From positions 1 through 8,570 of the forward strand of contig CAZVJA010000219.1 of assembly GCA_964626885.1 (NCBI GenBank): DNA of 8,570 nt, read 5' to 3'. The stretch is from CAZVJA01 sp964626885 (GTDB lineage Bacteria > Planctomycetota > Planctomycetia > Planctomycetales > Planctomycetaceae). Below, piece by piece: positions 1-6,561 of this stretch (within the stretch, counting starts at the first letter, position 1; each line of letters begins with the position of its first letter). The translations under genes and the position numbers were made by a program. The notes under the pieces are model-generated. The model made no database searches, had not been told where the DNA came from, and was given only the letters and a program-made list of their open reading frames with translations.

Positions 1-53
1 ACCTGATATTCGCATCAAGTCGGGATGTCTGTCAGCAAACATCGCAGCTTTGT

Positions 54-1163
54 TTAGAAGATGAGTTCCGCACCCAGCGTGAAGCCTTCCAGCCGGAATC
101 CTCGGGAATCGGGGTCGAGGACATAGGCGCCGGTCGAGTCTTGTCCGATGTTGTCATGCGGGCGGCTGACTCCAGCCATAAAGATCAGATTGTAGGCGGC
201 GTAGATCGCAAAATGCTCGCCGCACGGGACGCGGGAATAGACATCCAGGTCACCAAAGGGAGCGAAGGTGGTGTCATATTGCCTGGGATGCCCGTCGGGT
301 GTGTTTTCAAAATTGTTCCGAGTCTTGAACTCAGCGAGGAACGTATTCACCCCGAGACCCGCCTTGGGTTCAACGCCGATCGTGAACCAGCGGTGCACGA
401 GCTCGGCGCGGAGCCCGAACTGCGGCGCAATGATGTTATTGAAAACATCGATCTTGCCGGACGGATCGGCACTCGTATACTCTCCCGGGATGGCCAAGGC
501 TTCCTGAATGGCGAAGTAGCGGAGCCCCCCCATCGGCCGAAGTTTGAAGCCTTCCCCAGGGACCGTGGGGTCCATGATAAAGTTGATGTCGGCTCCCCAG
601 ACATTGCTGGTGAAACGTGCGAAGGACGGCGTCGATAGGATGGCGACCAAATCGACACTGGCTTGCTCCAGCAGGAAGCCGCTCACCTCGAAACTGCCGA
701 AATTCGTGGGTAAGCCCAGGGTCACTTCCGCGCCGTTGACGTTATGCAAACCAATCGATTCCAGATCGAAGTCCGGAGTTTGCCCGCCTCGCTCATCGAT
801 TGTCCAGTTGAGGTAGCTGAACCGCACCCAACTGCTCTCGATGGCACGATGGATCGCCTTTTCCAGTGGTGTGACACCCAACTCACCGTCGTCGTCAATT
901 TCTTCATGTTCTGACCGAGTCACAACCGTGCCGTCGTAATCGAAATACCCGGTCCCCGAAGGTGCATTTACTGGAGCGAATTGTCCCATGCCGTAGGGCG
1001 ACCCTCCCGAGACGGGGGCGCCGCTGCCGCCCAGGGCTTCTTCGTACGTGCTAAACCGAACAGCTCCCGGAGACCCGGAATAGGCCGGTCCCTGAGCTAG
1101 CAGGGTTTGCGACGTCAGACTACAAGTCGCGATCAGAACGCAGATTTTCAGGCGGCCGGCCAT
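54..1163 (-). CDS. BBP7-like outer-membrane beta-barrel protein, secreted
   Basis: The gene encodes 369 residues from the ATG at 1161-1163. That start was chosen because AGGGA lies 7 nt upstream (1171-1175 on the complement); an ATG two codons earlier (1167-1169) sits only 1 nt from it. The protein opens with a signal peptide (MAGRLKICVLIATCSLTSQ, likely cleaved near LLAQ). An acidic, Gly/Ser-rich stretch of about 100 residues follows, then a barrel-like region starting around SSWVRFSYLNW. Motifs resembling planctomycete BBP7 barrels are FKLRPMGGLRYFAIQEAL, a following APQFGLRAELVHRWFTIG with KAGLG, and the late GVSRPHDNIG. The chain ends in LIF, an aromatic C-terminal residue as expected for BAM-assembled barrels. 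The role is probably a surface or porin-like protein; the substrate is unknown. The mature part has a single Cys (in RVPCGEHF). The family call is from recalled motifs and could be a related barrel family instead. Confidence 0.72.
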   Translation of the reverse strand: MAGRLKICVLIATCSLTSQTLLAQGPAYSGSPGAVRFSTYEEALGGSGAPVSGGSPYGMGQFAPVNAPSGTGYFDYDGTVVTRSEHEEIDDDGELGVTPLEKAIHRAIESSWVRFSYLNWTIDERGGQTPDFDLESIGLHNVNGAEVTLGLPTNFGSFEVSGFLLEQASVDLVAILSTPSFARFTSNVWGADINFIMDPTVPGEGFKLRPMGGLRYFAIQEALAIPGEYTSADPSGKIDVFNNIIAPQFGLRAELVHRWFTIGVEPKAGLGVNTFLAEFKTRNNFENTPDGHPRQYDTTFAPFGDLDVYSRVPCGEHFAIYAAYNLIFMAGVSRPHDNIGQDSTGAYVLDPDSRGFRLEGFTLGAELIF

Positions 1164-1214
1164 ACTCATTTCCCTGGCGGTCCCACTTTTGGAGCGTAAG
1201 CCAATCCGCGCCGT

Positions 1215-1228
1215 TTGCGCGGGCGCAA
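1215..1228. promoter_or_regulatory. Perfect 6+2+6 inverted repeat upstream of the barrel gene
   Basis: TTGCGC, two Gs, then GCGCAA, lying about 50 nt upstream of the barrel start codon. It may be an operator-type dyad or, if transcribed, a hairpin in the 5' leader (the 2-nt loop is too tight unless the inner pair opens). A 14-bp dyad can occur by chance in high-GC DNA, so this is only a candidate. Confidence 0.25.
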
Positions 1229-1414
1229 CACGCCGATTTTGCGAAAAGCATCGGTCGTAACACGAGTATCGGATGCGCGGCTTATGACACTTCGACAAAA
1301 TCGAATCCGCAGTTTCAATTTGTGTCGATCAAGCGAGTCTGGGGAGACCCAAAGATTGCCAACGCGAGAATTCACGGAATCTGGGTTGACGTTAATGCCG
1401 GAGGGCTATTCCGA

Positions 1415-1428
1415 TCCCTCGCAAGGGA
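1415..1428 (-). terminator. Small hairpin downstream of the thioredoxin lipoprotein gene (weak terminator candidate)
   Basis: TCCCT and AGGGA form a 5-bp stem around a 4-nt loop, extendable by one G-U pair in the minus-strand RNA. It lies about 75 nt after the stop codon of the lipoprotein gene. No U-tract follows, so intrinsic termination is doubtful. Separation of the redox genes from the barrel gene is inferred mainly from the long gap. Confidence 0.2.
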
Positions 1429-1449
1429 CGCAGAAGCCAACCCCGAGTA

Positions 1450-1475
1450 CCCCTGGAAAGCTGAAGCCAGAGGGG
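1450..1475 (-). terminator. Bulged hairpin just after the thioredoxin lipoprotein gene (weak terminator candidate)
   Basis: On the minus strand GGGG at 1450-1453 pairs with CCCC at 1472-1475, and the TGG/CCA arms pair inside it with a 2-nt bulge and a 10-nt loop. That gives seven G/C-rich pairs about 27 nt beyond the stop at 1503. No run of U follows. It could help termination or protect the 3' end, but chance pairing is possible. Confidence 0.25.
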
Positions 1476-1502
1476 CCTGCCTAACGAGCCTTCAAACTTT
1501 AC

Positions 1503-2219
1503 TCAGTTGGCCAAGGCTTCCTGAATCGCCTTTTCCACATCGGTGTAATCCCAGAGATGATCCGGGTCTCCACTTACGAAGGTTCGAAGCAGCTTGCCAT
1601 CCCGCCCATAGAGTCGGTAGTGCGGCAGTGCTCCCCCCTCAACTCCATAGGCTGACATCGCCTCCTCGCTCCCCCCTTCCTTGCTTCGCAGATTTGTGAA
1701 GCTGGAAGCGAGAGGGGCCAACGGCGCGGAAAGACGTTTGAGAAACTCCGGCTCGCGTTCATCCTCGGTCGCCTCGTCGAGAGCCATGGTAATCACGACC
1801 AAGCCCTTGTCTCCAAGTTTGCGAACGAGGTCAGCGTATTTTGGAAGCCCTTGAATACAGGGGATGCAATACGTCGCCCAGAAATCGACAAAAACCACCT
1901 TTCCTTTGTGGTGGGCAACTTCCGCTTCCAGCCCCTGAGGATCAACCGTTCGGAAGACGACGTCCTGTGAGGCGTCTTTGTCGGCCCTTACGGCAGCGTT
2001 GGGGGGAAGATCCGACGGAGACTTCTCAGCTTTCTGATCACTCCCGGCTGCCTTCGATGGAGTAGCCGGGGAGGGTGTCGATGCACCATTCCCGGGCTTT
2101 GCCGGTGGCGAATCACAACCCGCGAAGGTGACGCCGGCCAGCAACAGTAGACCAAGGAATATCCGCTCGCGAGGCCAATAGATCTCACCTACGCCGTGTG
2201 CTTCCCACCTGTGCGCCAT
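1503..2219 (-). CDS. TlpA/ResA-like thioredoxin-fold lipoprotein
   Basis: The gene encodes 238 residues from the ATG at 2217-2219. AAGGAG (2229-2234, complement) lies 9 nt before this ATG; the next ATG upstream, at 2235-2237, has no SD. A hydrophobic segment (FLGLLLLAGVTFAGC) ends in a lipobox-like FAGC, with Cys35 as the likely lipidated residue. A Pro/Ser/Ala/Lys linker (about 36-80) leads to a thioredoxin fold: VVFVDFWATYCIPCIQGLP carries the redox pair Cys118/Cys121, and GGALPHYRLYG carries the cis-Pro199 next to the active site. This architecture fits periplasmic membrane-anchored thiol oxidoreductases that reduce or isomerise disulfides, for example in cytochrome c maturation. CIPC differs from the WCGPC of thioredoxin and the CEPC of ResA/TlpA. 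It lies 52 nt after the peroxiredoxin-like gene on the same strand, suggesting one operon. The partner is unknown; a generic 'redoxin' name is the safe alternative. Confidence 0.82.
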   Translation of the reverse strand: MAHRWEAHGVGEIYWPRERIFLGLLLLAGVTFAGCDSPPAKPGNGASTPSPATPSKAAGSDQKAEKSPSDLPPNAAVRADKDASQDVVFRTVDPQGLEAEVAHHKGKVVFVDFWATYCIPCIQGLPKYADLVRKLGDKGLVVITMALDEATEDEREPEFLKRLSAPLAPLASSFTNLRSKEGGSEEAMSAYGVEGGALPHYRLYGRDGKLLRTFVSGDPDHLWDYTDVEKAIQEALAN

Positions 2220-2271
2220 CCGTCGATGCTCCTTCATCGTTGATTTTGACTTCGAGCCGCAGCACGCCCGC

Positions 2272-2892
2272 CTACTTTTTCGCCTCTTGGTAGCCAATCG
2301 AGCAGCCGAACTGCCGTGACTCCTCGACTTCGGGCTTCTTTCCGGCAAGGAGCGCCTCGACCGCATCCTTCAAATAGTGATGCTTCACTTCAGACTCTTT
2401 CATGTTGTCGTCGAAGGCCCCCATGTATGCAATCCGGCGATCCTTGTCGAGCACGAAGAGGTGCGGGGTCACCGTCGCTCCGAACGCGCGGCCTGCCTCC
2501 TGCGTGGCGTCGAAAAGATAGTCGTAATTGAACTTCTTCTTTTGCGCGCGCTCTTTCATTTTTTCCGGCAGGTCGGCTTCGTCCAGATTGCAGTTGATGG
2601 CAACGAACTCCACTCCCTGAGGTTTCATCGCTTTCATGAATGCAATGAAACGGTCCTCGTACGCTTCCGCCACGGGACAGTGGTTGCAAGTAAACGCCAC
2701 AACAACCACTTTGGCTTTCTCATAGTCCGACAGGCTGTGCGGTTTGTCATCCACCCCCACCAAATCCTTCCAGACCGGGGCGGCGTCTCCGACATTCAAT
2801 TTCTTATTGAATTTGCCAGCACTCACCGGCGAGCCGGCCAGCATCAATCCGAGCACTATCGACGATACGATGACCAGGATGCGAAGTTGCAT
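2272..2892 (-). CDS. Exported peroxiredoxin-like/thioredoxin-family protein with CNHC motif
   Basis: The gene encodes 206 residues. The ATG at 2890-2892 was chosen over one five codons upstream because GGAGGT (2899-2904, complement) lies 6 nt before it, and the other ATG overlaps that SD. A signal peptide (MQLRILVIVSSIVLGLMLAG, likely cut after SPVSA at 25) precedes an AhpC/TSA-type fold: LNVGDAAPVWKDLVG, then VVVVAFTCNHCPVAEAYEDRF with Cys69 and Cys72, a further Cys101 (INCNLDE), and the cis-Pro in TVTPHLFVLDKD (Pro143). The C-terminus has another Cys197 in FGCSIGYQ. The CNHCP motif and the C-terminal GCSI resemble the peroxiredoxin-like 1 group recalled from planctomycetes and other bacteria; no substrate is established for it. 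It is probably a periplasmic thiol peroxidase or redox protein, perhaps recycled by the CIPC lipoprotein encoded next. That pairing is inference. Confidence 0.82.
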   Translation of the reverse strand: MQLRILVIVSSIVLGLMLAGSPVSAGKFNKKLNVGDAAPVWKDLVGVDDKPHSLSDYEKAKVVVVAFTCNHCPVAEAYEDRFIAFMKAMKPQGVEFVAINCNLDEADLPEKMKERAQKKKFNYDYLFDATQEAGRAFGATVTPHLFVLDKDRRIAYMGAFDDNMKESEVKHHYLKDAVEALLAGKKPEVEESRQFGCSIGYQEAKK

Positions 2893-3271
2893 AAACTTAC
2901 CTCCCATTCCACACCGGGAACGTGCCAGGAGATGGCGCTGTTGAGTCGTCGCTGACTATCAGCCCAATCTTCCTTGCGGGATTCCTTCAAATTTACCGTT
3001 TTGGTCCCACATCCGTGATACACCAACCAGGCAAATACTTTTCGTTCTCCAAGCCTGCGAAAATTGTACCGCAAGACGCATCGGCAGCACAGCATGCGAG
3101 CGTTTCGGGAAGCGGGGTACATCTCTTCCCAATTGTTAATCCTGGGAAATAGGGAAGACCGTGCACACAGGGGTCGATTCGCTGAGCAATACCATACCTC
3201 GTGGAACAGGCGGCGATTTCAATGCGTAAACCTCGTAAATCCTCGAAGAATTCCCGAGGAAATCGATCTCC

Positions 3272-3283
3272 GATGTACACATC
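3272..3283. promoter_or_regulatory. Dyad just upstream of the amidase promoter
   Basis: GATGT, AC, ACATC forms a 5+2+5 inverted repeat 20 nt upstream of the TTGACA box. A second dyad, CCTCG with CGAGG 9 nt later (3241-3259), lies just before it. The position fits an activator or repressor site, but both are short and may be chance. Confidence 0.22.
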
Positions 3284-3302
3284 AGCGCCGAAAATCCCTC
3301 GG

Positions 3303-3331
3303 TTGACAGGTTTTCCAGGTCGTTGTAGATT
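3303..3331 (+). promoter_or_regulatory. Sigma70-type promoter for the amidase/hydrolase-fold operon
   Basis: A perfect TTGACA (3303-3308) is followed by a 17-nt spacer and TAGATT (3326-3331, 4 of 6 to consensus). Transcription would start near 3338, giving a 5' leader of about 200 nt before the GTG at 3539. This is the best -35/-10 pair seen in the window and points the right way. No experimental support; planctomycete promoters are poorly known. Confidence 0.45.
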
Positions 3332-3527
3332 CCACCATCAGTGTGTTTGGTAGTTCTGAACTGATCCGCGAACCATTCGTGCTGTCCGCAATCGAGTTGT
3401 AAATCCGAGAAGGGCCTTTCGGAAACGACGGCGGCGGCTGGTTGCACAGACCGAACGGTGGGAATCGGGTTTTTATACCGCGAAGGATTCCGCGGCGCAG
3501 AGTGTTATGACCGCCTCGTGCTGTCAT

Positions 3528-3532
3528 GGAGG
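3528..3532 (+). promoter_or_regulatory. Shine-Dalgarno site that fixes a GTG start for the amidase
   Basis: GGAGG lies 6 nt before the GTG at 3539. The upstream ATG at 3458 and GTG at 3518 lack SD sites and would place a charged 20-27-residue stretch before the lipoprotein signal, so the GTG is preferred. Confidence 0.75.
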
Positions 3533-3538
3533 ACAACG

Positions 3539-4276
3539 GTGGCGTTCTCGAGGCCTTGCTTGATCTCTCTGATCGCCGCGCTCGGATTGAGCCTTGACGG
3601 TTGTATGCCGTCTCCAGCGTATCCTCCCATGTCCCCTTTCCCTGGTCAGCCGGGGGCACCGGGTTCGCTGGGTATGACCACACCGTATTCCCCCGGGCAA
3701 TATGGTCCACACGGTTACCCATCGCTCTCCCTCAATCCGTGGAAGCCCGATGTTCCCGAACGATCTTGGACTTCAATTGTAATCCACCACACAGCGGCAG
3801 AAGCGGGCAGCGTCGAAAGTATCCACGAAGCCCATCAGCAGCGTAAAGACAAAGACGGCAATCCCTGGCTGGGAATCGGCTATCACTTTGTGATCGGCAA
3901 TGGCAACGGAATGGGGGACGGCGAAATCGAACCGACATTCCGCTGGCGCCAACAAATGCACGGAGCCCATGCCGGGGATCAGCAGCACAATCAGCACGGT
4001 ATTGGAATCGCGATGGTGGGGAACTTCGAGAAGCACCCGCCGTCACCGGCCCAACTGGCGGCCGTGAAGAGGCTCGTGGCTACTTTAAAACTCGCGTATG
4101 GAATTTCGAGCAGTAACGTGATCGGGCACTCAGACATTAAGGCCACTGCCTGCCCCGGAAAGTATTTTCCGATGTCGGACGTGAGCCAGGGAATCGTTGA
4201 GTTCCCACTGGCCGAGAACGTCACCGGCGACGCTCCACCGAACGTCGCCGCGTTTCAAAGGAGTGTAAATCGATGA
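3539..4276 (+). CDS. N-acetylmuramoyl-L-alanine amidase lipoprotein (Amidase_2/PGRP family)
   Basis: The gene encodes 245 residues from a GTG with a strong SD. It starts with a lipoprotein signal (MAFSRPCLISLIAALGLSLD then GC); Cys22 is the likely lipidated residue, although Asp before Gly is unusual in a lipobox. A Pro/Gly/Tyr-rich linker (about 23-75) follows, then the amidase domain: SIVIHHTAAE (zinc His83), GIGYHFVIGNG (Tyr115), GIGIAMVGNF, and VIGHSDIKATACPGKYFP, which supplies His197, Lys201 and Cys205. This is the His/His/Cys zinc site of T7-lysozyme-type amidases with the catalytic Tyr and Lys kept, so an active enzyme is expected. It would cut the bond between MurNAc and the L-Ala of the stem peptide, in wall turnover or muropeptide recycling. 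It is likely anchored at a membrane facing the periplasm. Its stop overlaps the start of the next gene (ATGA), implying translational coupling. Confidence 0.87.
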   Translation: MAFSRPCLISLIAALGLSLDGCMPSPAYPPMSPFPGQPGAPGSLGMTTPYSPGQYGPHGYPSLSLNPWKPDVPERSWTSIVIHHTAAEAGSVESIHEAHQQRKDKDGNPWLGIGYHFVIGNGNGMGDGEIEPTFRWRQQMHGAHAGDQQHNQHGIGIAMVGNFEKHPPSPAQLAAVKRLVATLKLAYGISSSNVIGHSDIKATACPGKYFPMSDVSQGIVEFPLAENVTGDAPPNVAAFQRSVNR

Positions 4277-5088
4277 CCCGACGATTTCCCGAGGAATTCT
4301 GGAACGACGGCTCGACGCGTGAAATACGATCGCGCACCAAAACGGCGGATGATCAATCGAACCGGTACGTCACGCGTACGGATGGGGCACACCCCGCAAC
4401 GTCCGGTCTCGCCGCGCGGGAGTCGGCGCGGGAAGAGTTCCTTCGACAGCCGAGCCAGCACTCCGCGGTATTCGTTCCGCGTAAGTACGAACAGAACTAT
4501 GCATACCCGCTGCTGATCTGGCTGCATGCCGACGGCGGCAGCGAGCGAGACCTCGGCGAGGTGATGCCAGGTATCAGTCCGCGAAATTATATGGGCCTCT
4601 CTTTCCGCGGCAACAGTTCCAAGACGACCGGATTTCCCATTGGTTATCGCTGGTCACCCACGGAGGAGGGAATCTCGCAATTCGCCGACCGTCTGCATGA
4701 CACCGTCTGCCGGCTTCGGCGGGCGTATCACATCCACAGCGAACGCATCTTTCTGGCGGGCTTGGGTGAAGGCGCGACAATGGCGCTCCTGCAACTGCTG
4801 AAACACCCGGAGTGGTTCGGTGGAGCAGCGTTGTTGAATCCGCGGCTTCCACAGGGCTCATCGCCGCTGTCCCGTTACCGGCACCTCACCGGCAAACGGG
4901 TACTGCTCGCGGCCGAATCGGGCGCACAGCCCGCGCACAAAGCGGCGGAACTCAATAATGCGGGGCGATTGCTCTTCTCAGCGGGAATGCACGTCGAGAC
5001 CGCAACATTCCCGCAGCCGGAAAGCTTCGCGCGCATGCTCCGCCGCATCGACCATTGGGTCATGGACGCGATTCAAGCGGAGCAGTGA
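4273..5088 (+). CDS. Alpha/beta-hydrolase-fold protein without a recognisable catalytic triad
   Basis: The gene encodes 271 residues from an ATG that overlaps the amidase stop; AAAGGAG (4257-4263) lies 9 nt upstream. There is no signal peptide, so it is predicted to be cytoplasmic. The first 60 or so residues are polar and probably disordered. The rest follows the phospholipase/carboxylesterase (esterase-like) fold: PLLIWLHADGGSERDL (80-94, oxyanion-loop-like), the strand-turn-helix HSERIFLAGLGEGATMALL, and a final strand with a helix ending in RIDHWVMDAI. The nucleophile elbow G-x-S-x-G reads G163-L-G165-E-G167, so Ser is Gly (codon GGT at 4765-4767). Where the acid is expected the sequence is LLAAESGAQPAH, and where the His is expected it is TFPQPESF. 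It is thus probably a non-enzymatic binding or scaffold protein. I recall similar proteins in planctomycetes, which would make the loss a family trait, but this is unchecked. Its partner and ligand are unknown. Confidence 0.75.
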   Translation: MTRRFPEEFWNDGSTREIRSRTKTADDQSNRYVTRTDGAHPATSGLAARESAREEFLRQPSQHSAVFVPRKYEQNYAYPLLIWLHADGGSERDLGEVMPGISPRNYMGLSFRGNSSKTTGFPIGYRWSPTEEGISQFADRLHDTVCRLRRAYHIHSERIFLAGLGEGATMALLQLLKHPEWFGGAALLNPRLPQGSSPLSRYRHLTGKRVLLAAESGAQPAHKAAELNNAGRLLFSAGMHVETATFPQPESFARMLRRIDHWVMDAIQAEQ

Positions 5089-5200
5089 TCGCAACGTAAA
5101 CGAAGCTCGCGGTCATTCGGCGTCGAAAGACCACGACACATCAGTGAAGACAAGCCGGCAATCTTGACTGCTCGACTGGAGCATGACCACCCGAAGCCCG

Positions 5201-6457
5201 CTACTGCTTCATCGCCGCGGCGAGAATCTTTGAGGTGCTTGGCCGCATGACGCGCGGATCGACCAGTTCCCCTTTCAGCAGCGTCGCGCGGACTTCCTTG
5301 CCGGAGATGAACAACGGCTTCTCGTCCTTGTGGTTCTCCATGAGATCCACCCGGCCGATCGATTCGTAGTAGGCTGCAAAGCCGACATTGATCGGCTTGA
5401 TCTGCAAATCCCCTTTAAGCTTTCCGAAGATTTCCTGGGCGTCGAAGTCTCCCCAGATCGCGGTGCCGTCGGCATAGGGGGCATCGGCATGTTTGCGGCC
5501 GATGATGATGTTCGTGTACCCCATGTTCTGGCGGTAGATAGCGTGCATGACCGCTTCCTTCGGACCACCGTAGAACATCTTGATGTCGAGCCCCAAGAGC
5601 AGCACTCGGTCGGGAACGCTCTCGCCGCGCTTCTTCCAGAGCTCCACGTCGCTATCGCCGTCGCCGAGGGCGCGGTCTTTGATGAGAGCGTCGTAGGTCT
5701 GCATGCGGATCTCGGCGTTGACGTCGTCTCCTTTGACTTCGCCGATGAGCGGATTGAGAACCGCGCCCGCGTTCTTTCCTGCGCGCAACAGAGTTTCAAG
5801 ACCGTAAACGAGTGCGTATTCGTGGGCGCGATGGAGCGGATTGCGCGTCTGAAACGCAACGACCGACTCCCAGCCTTTGCTCGCCAGCAGCTTGCGGACT
5901 TCGCGCGGAGTAAGGACCGCGCCGCCGAAGCTCGGATTTTTCGGCTGCGGAAGGGCACGAATCTCGCCGCCGATGAGGTGCGTCTTATCGGCGTCCCCTT
6001 TTAGAACCATATCAGCTCCGGGATGGTCGGTCCGCTCGGTGCCGTAAACACTCTTCAAGTAGCGGGGCTTGTCCCATTCAAAGACATCATTGATTTCGAG
6101 CGTCGCGACAGCTTCGCCGGACGGGGTCGTCAGCGCGACCTTTTGTCCCGTTTTCAACGACTTCGCCAATTCCGCGGTGACGGGGAAAGCAAGCGGAATC
6201 GTCCACGCGTAAAGCTTTCCGTTGGACTCGACGACAGATTCATCGAGGACGCGGTTGTAGGTCTTCGAGCACATCGGCCCGGTGAGGGGGCTCAGAGTTC
6301 CGTCGGCGAAACGGTAGACGGTCGAGAGATCAGCCGCCGATACCGGCACCTTCGGCAGCTTGCCAGCCTCGGCCTTGAACGCATCGATCTCGGCTGCCGA
6401 CACAGTGCGGCAAACAGGTTCGGAAAGTCCACCATGCGGAGCAATCAAGTCAGCCAT
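5201..6457 (-). CDS. sat: Sulfate adenylyltransferase (ATP sulfurylase), single-chain type
   Basis: The gene encodes 418 residues. The ATG at 6455-6457 was chosen because MADLIAPHGGL matches the family N-terminus; the frame is open for 23 more codons, but only to a TTG. The enzyme makes adenosine 5'-phosphosulfate (APS) and pyrophosphate from ATP and sulfate in the cytoplasm. Key motifs are the nucleotide-binding QTRNPLHRAH (203-212, with both His of the HxxH-type site), GGPKEAVMHAIYRQNMG (297-313), IIIGRKHADAP (317-327) and ISGKEVRATL (384-393) near the C-terminus. The GRKHADA and IWGDFDAQEIF segments differ from the GRDHAG of many assimilatory enzymes; I recall this version in sulfur-oxidiser/reducer-type Sat, which is not proof of pathway. 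No APS kinase domain is fused to it and no cysC, cysH or apr gene is in view. It ends convergently with the hydrolase-fold gene, 112 nt away. It starts 78 nt after the GTPase gene and may share its transcript or use its own promoter. Confidence 0.93.
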   Translation of the reverse strand: MADLIAPHGGLSEPVCRTVSAAEIDAFKAEAGKLPKVPVSAADLSTVYRFADGTLSPLTGPMCSKTYNRVLDESVVESNGKLYAWTIPLAFPVTAELAKSLKTGQKVALTTPSGEAVATLEINDVFEWDKPRYLKSVYGTERTDHPGADMVLKGDADKTHLIGGEIRALPQPKNPSFGGAVLTPREVRKLLASKGWESVVAFQTRNPLHRAHEYALVYGLETLLRAGKNAGAVLNPLIGEVKGDDVNAEIRMQTYDALIKDRALGDGDSDVELWKKRGESVPDRVLLLGLDIKMFYGGPKEAVMHAIYRQNMGYTNIIIGRKHADAPYADGTAIWGDFDAQEIFGKLKGDLQIKPINVGFAAYYESIGRVDLMENHKDEKPLFISGKEVRATLLKGELVDPRVMRPSTSKILAAAMKQ

Positions 6458-6532
6458 ATCTCGCTCTTCCACCTTGTGCAGAAACGACAACGGAATCGGC
6501 CGCCAAAACACCAGATCGGCAGCCAAGACCAG

Positions 6533-6561
6533 ACATTAGGGGAACGCCGGGGAAACGTCAA
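6533..6561 (-). promoter_or_regulatory. Possible promoter for sat, overlapping the end of the GTPase gene
   Basis: On the minus strand TTGACG (6556-6561) is followed by a 17-nt spacer and TAATGT (6533-6538; 3 of 6 to consensus), which includes the stop codon of the upstream gene. Transcription would start about 70 nt before the sat ATG. The -35 is good and the -10 weak, so this is only suggestive. Confidence 0.27.

Larger units (their letters stand above)
1164..1502. other. Intergenic gap between the barrel gene and the thioredoxin lipoprotein gene
   Basis: This 339-bp stretch has no convincing gene: short ORFs on both strands lack SD sites and protein-like motifs. It holds a TTGCGC/GCGCAA palindrome near the barrel gene and two small hairpins nearer the upstream gene, listed separately. 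I found no convincing -35/-10 pair facing the barrel gene. A TTGAAA on the complement near 1317 has no matching -10 at normal spacing. Confidence 0.6.
2893..3538. other. Long divergent intergenic region
   Basis: These 646 bp separate the minus-strand redox pair from the plus-strand amidase pair. No ORF in it has an SD site, a signal peptide or recognisable motifs. The right half holds the promoter at 3303-3331, two small dyads upstream of it, and a leader of about 200 nt. The left half must hold the promoter for the redox pair; the only hint is a TACAAT on the complement (3063-3068) without a usable -35. Confidence 0.6.

Noticed and set aside
3063..3068. TACAAT on the minus strand as -10 of the redox operon promoter
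   Set aside because: No -35-like hexamer lies 16-18 nt upstream and the leader would be about 170 nt; too weak to call.
3136..3447. Minus-strand frame of 103 codons in the divergent intergenic region, with fairly protein-like composition
   Set aside because: It starts at a GTG with no SD, has no signal peptide or known motif, and runs antisense through the promoter and leader of the amidase operon. A homologue search would be decisive.
3458..3538. Amidase starting at the upstream ATG (3458)
   Set aside because: No SD there, and it would put 27 extra charged residues before the lipoprotein signal; the GTG at 3539 has GGAGG at ideal spacing.
5169..5183. TGCTC-N5-GAGCA hairpin in the convergent gap as a bidirectional terminator
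   Set aside because: Only five pairs, flanking bases do not pair, and there is no U-tract on either strand. The remaining 112-bp gap shows nothing else.
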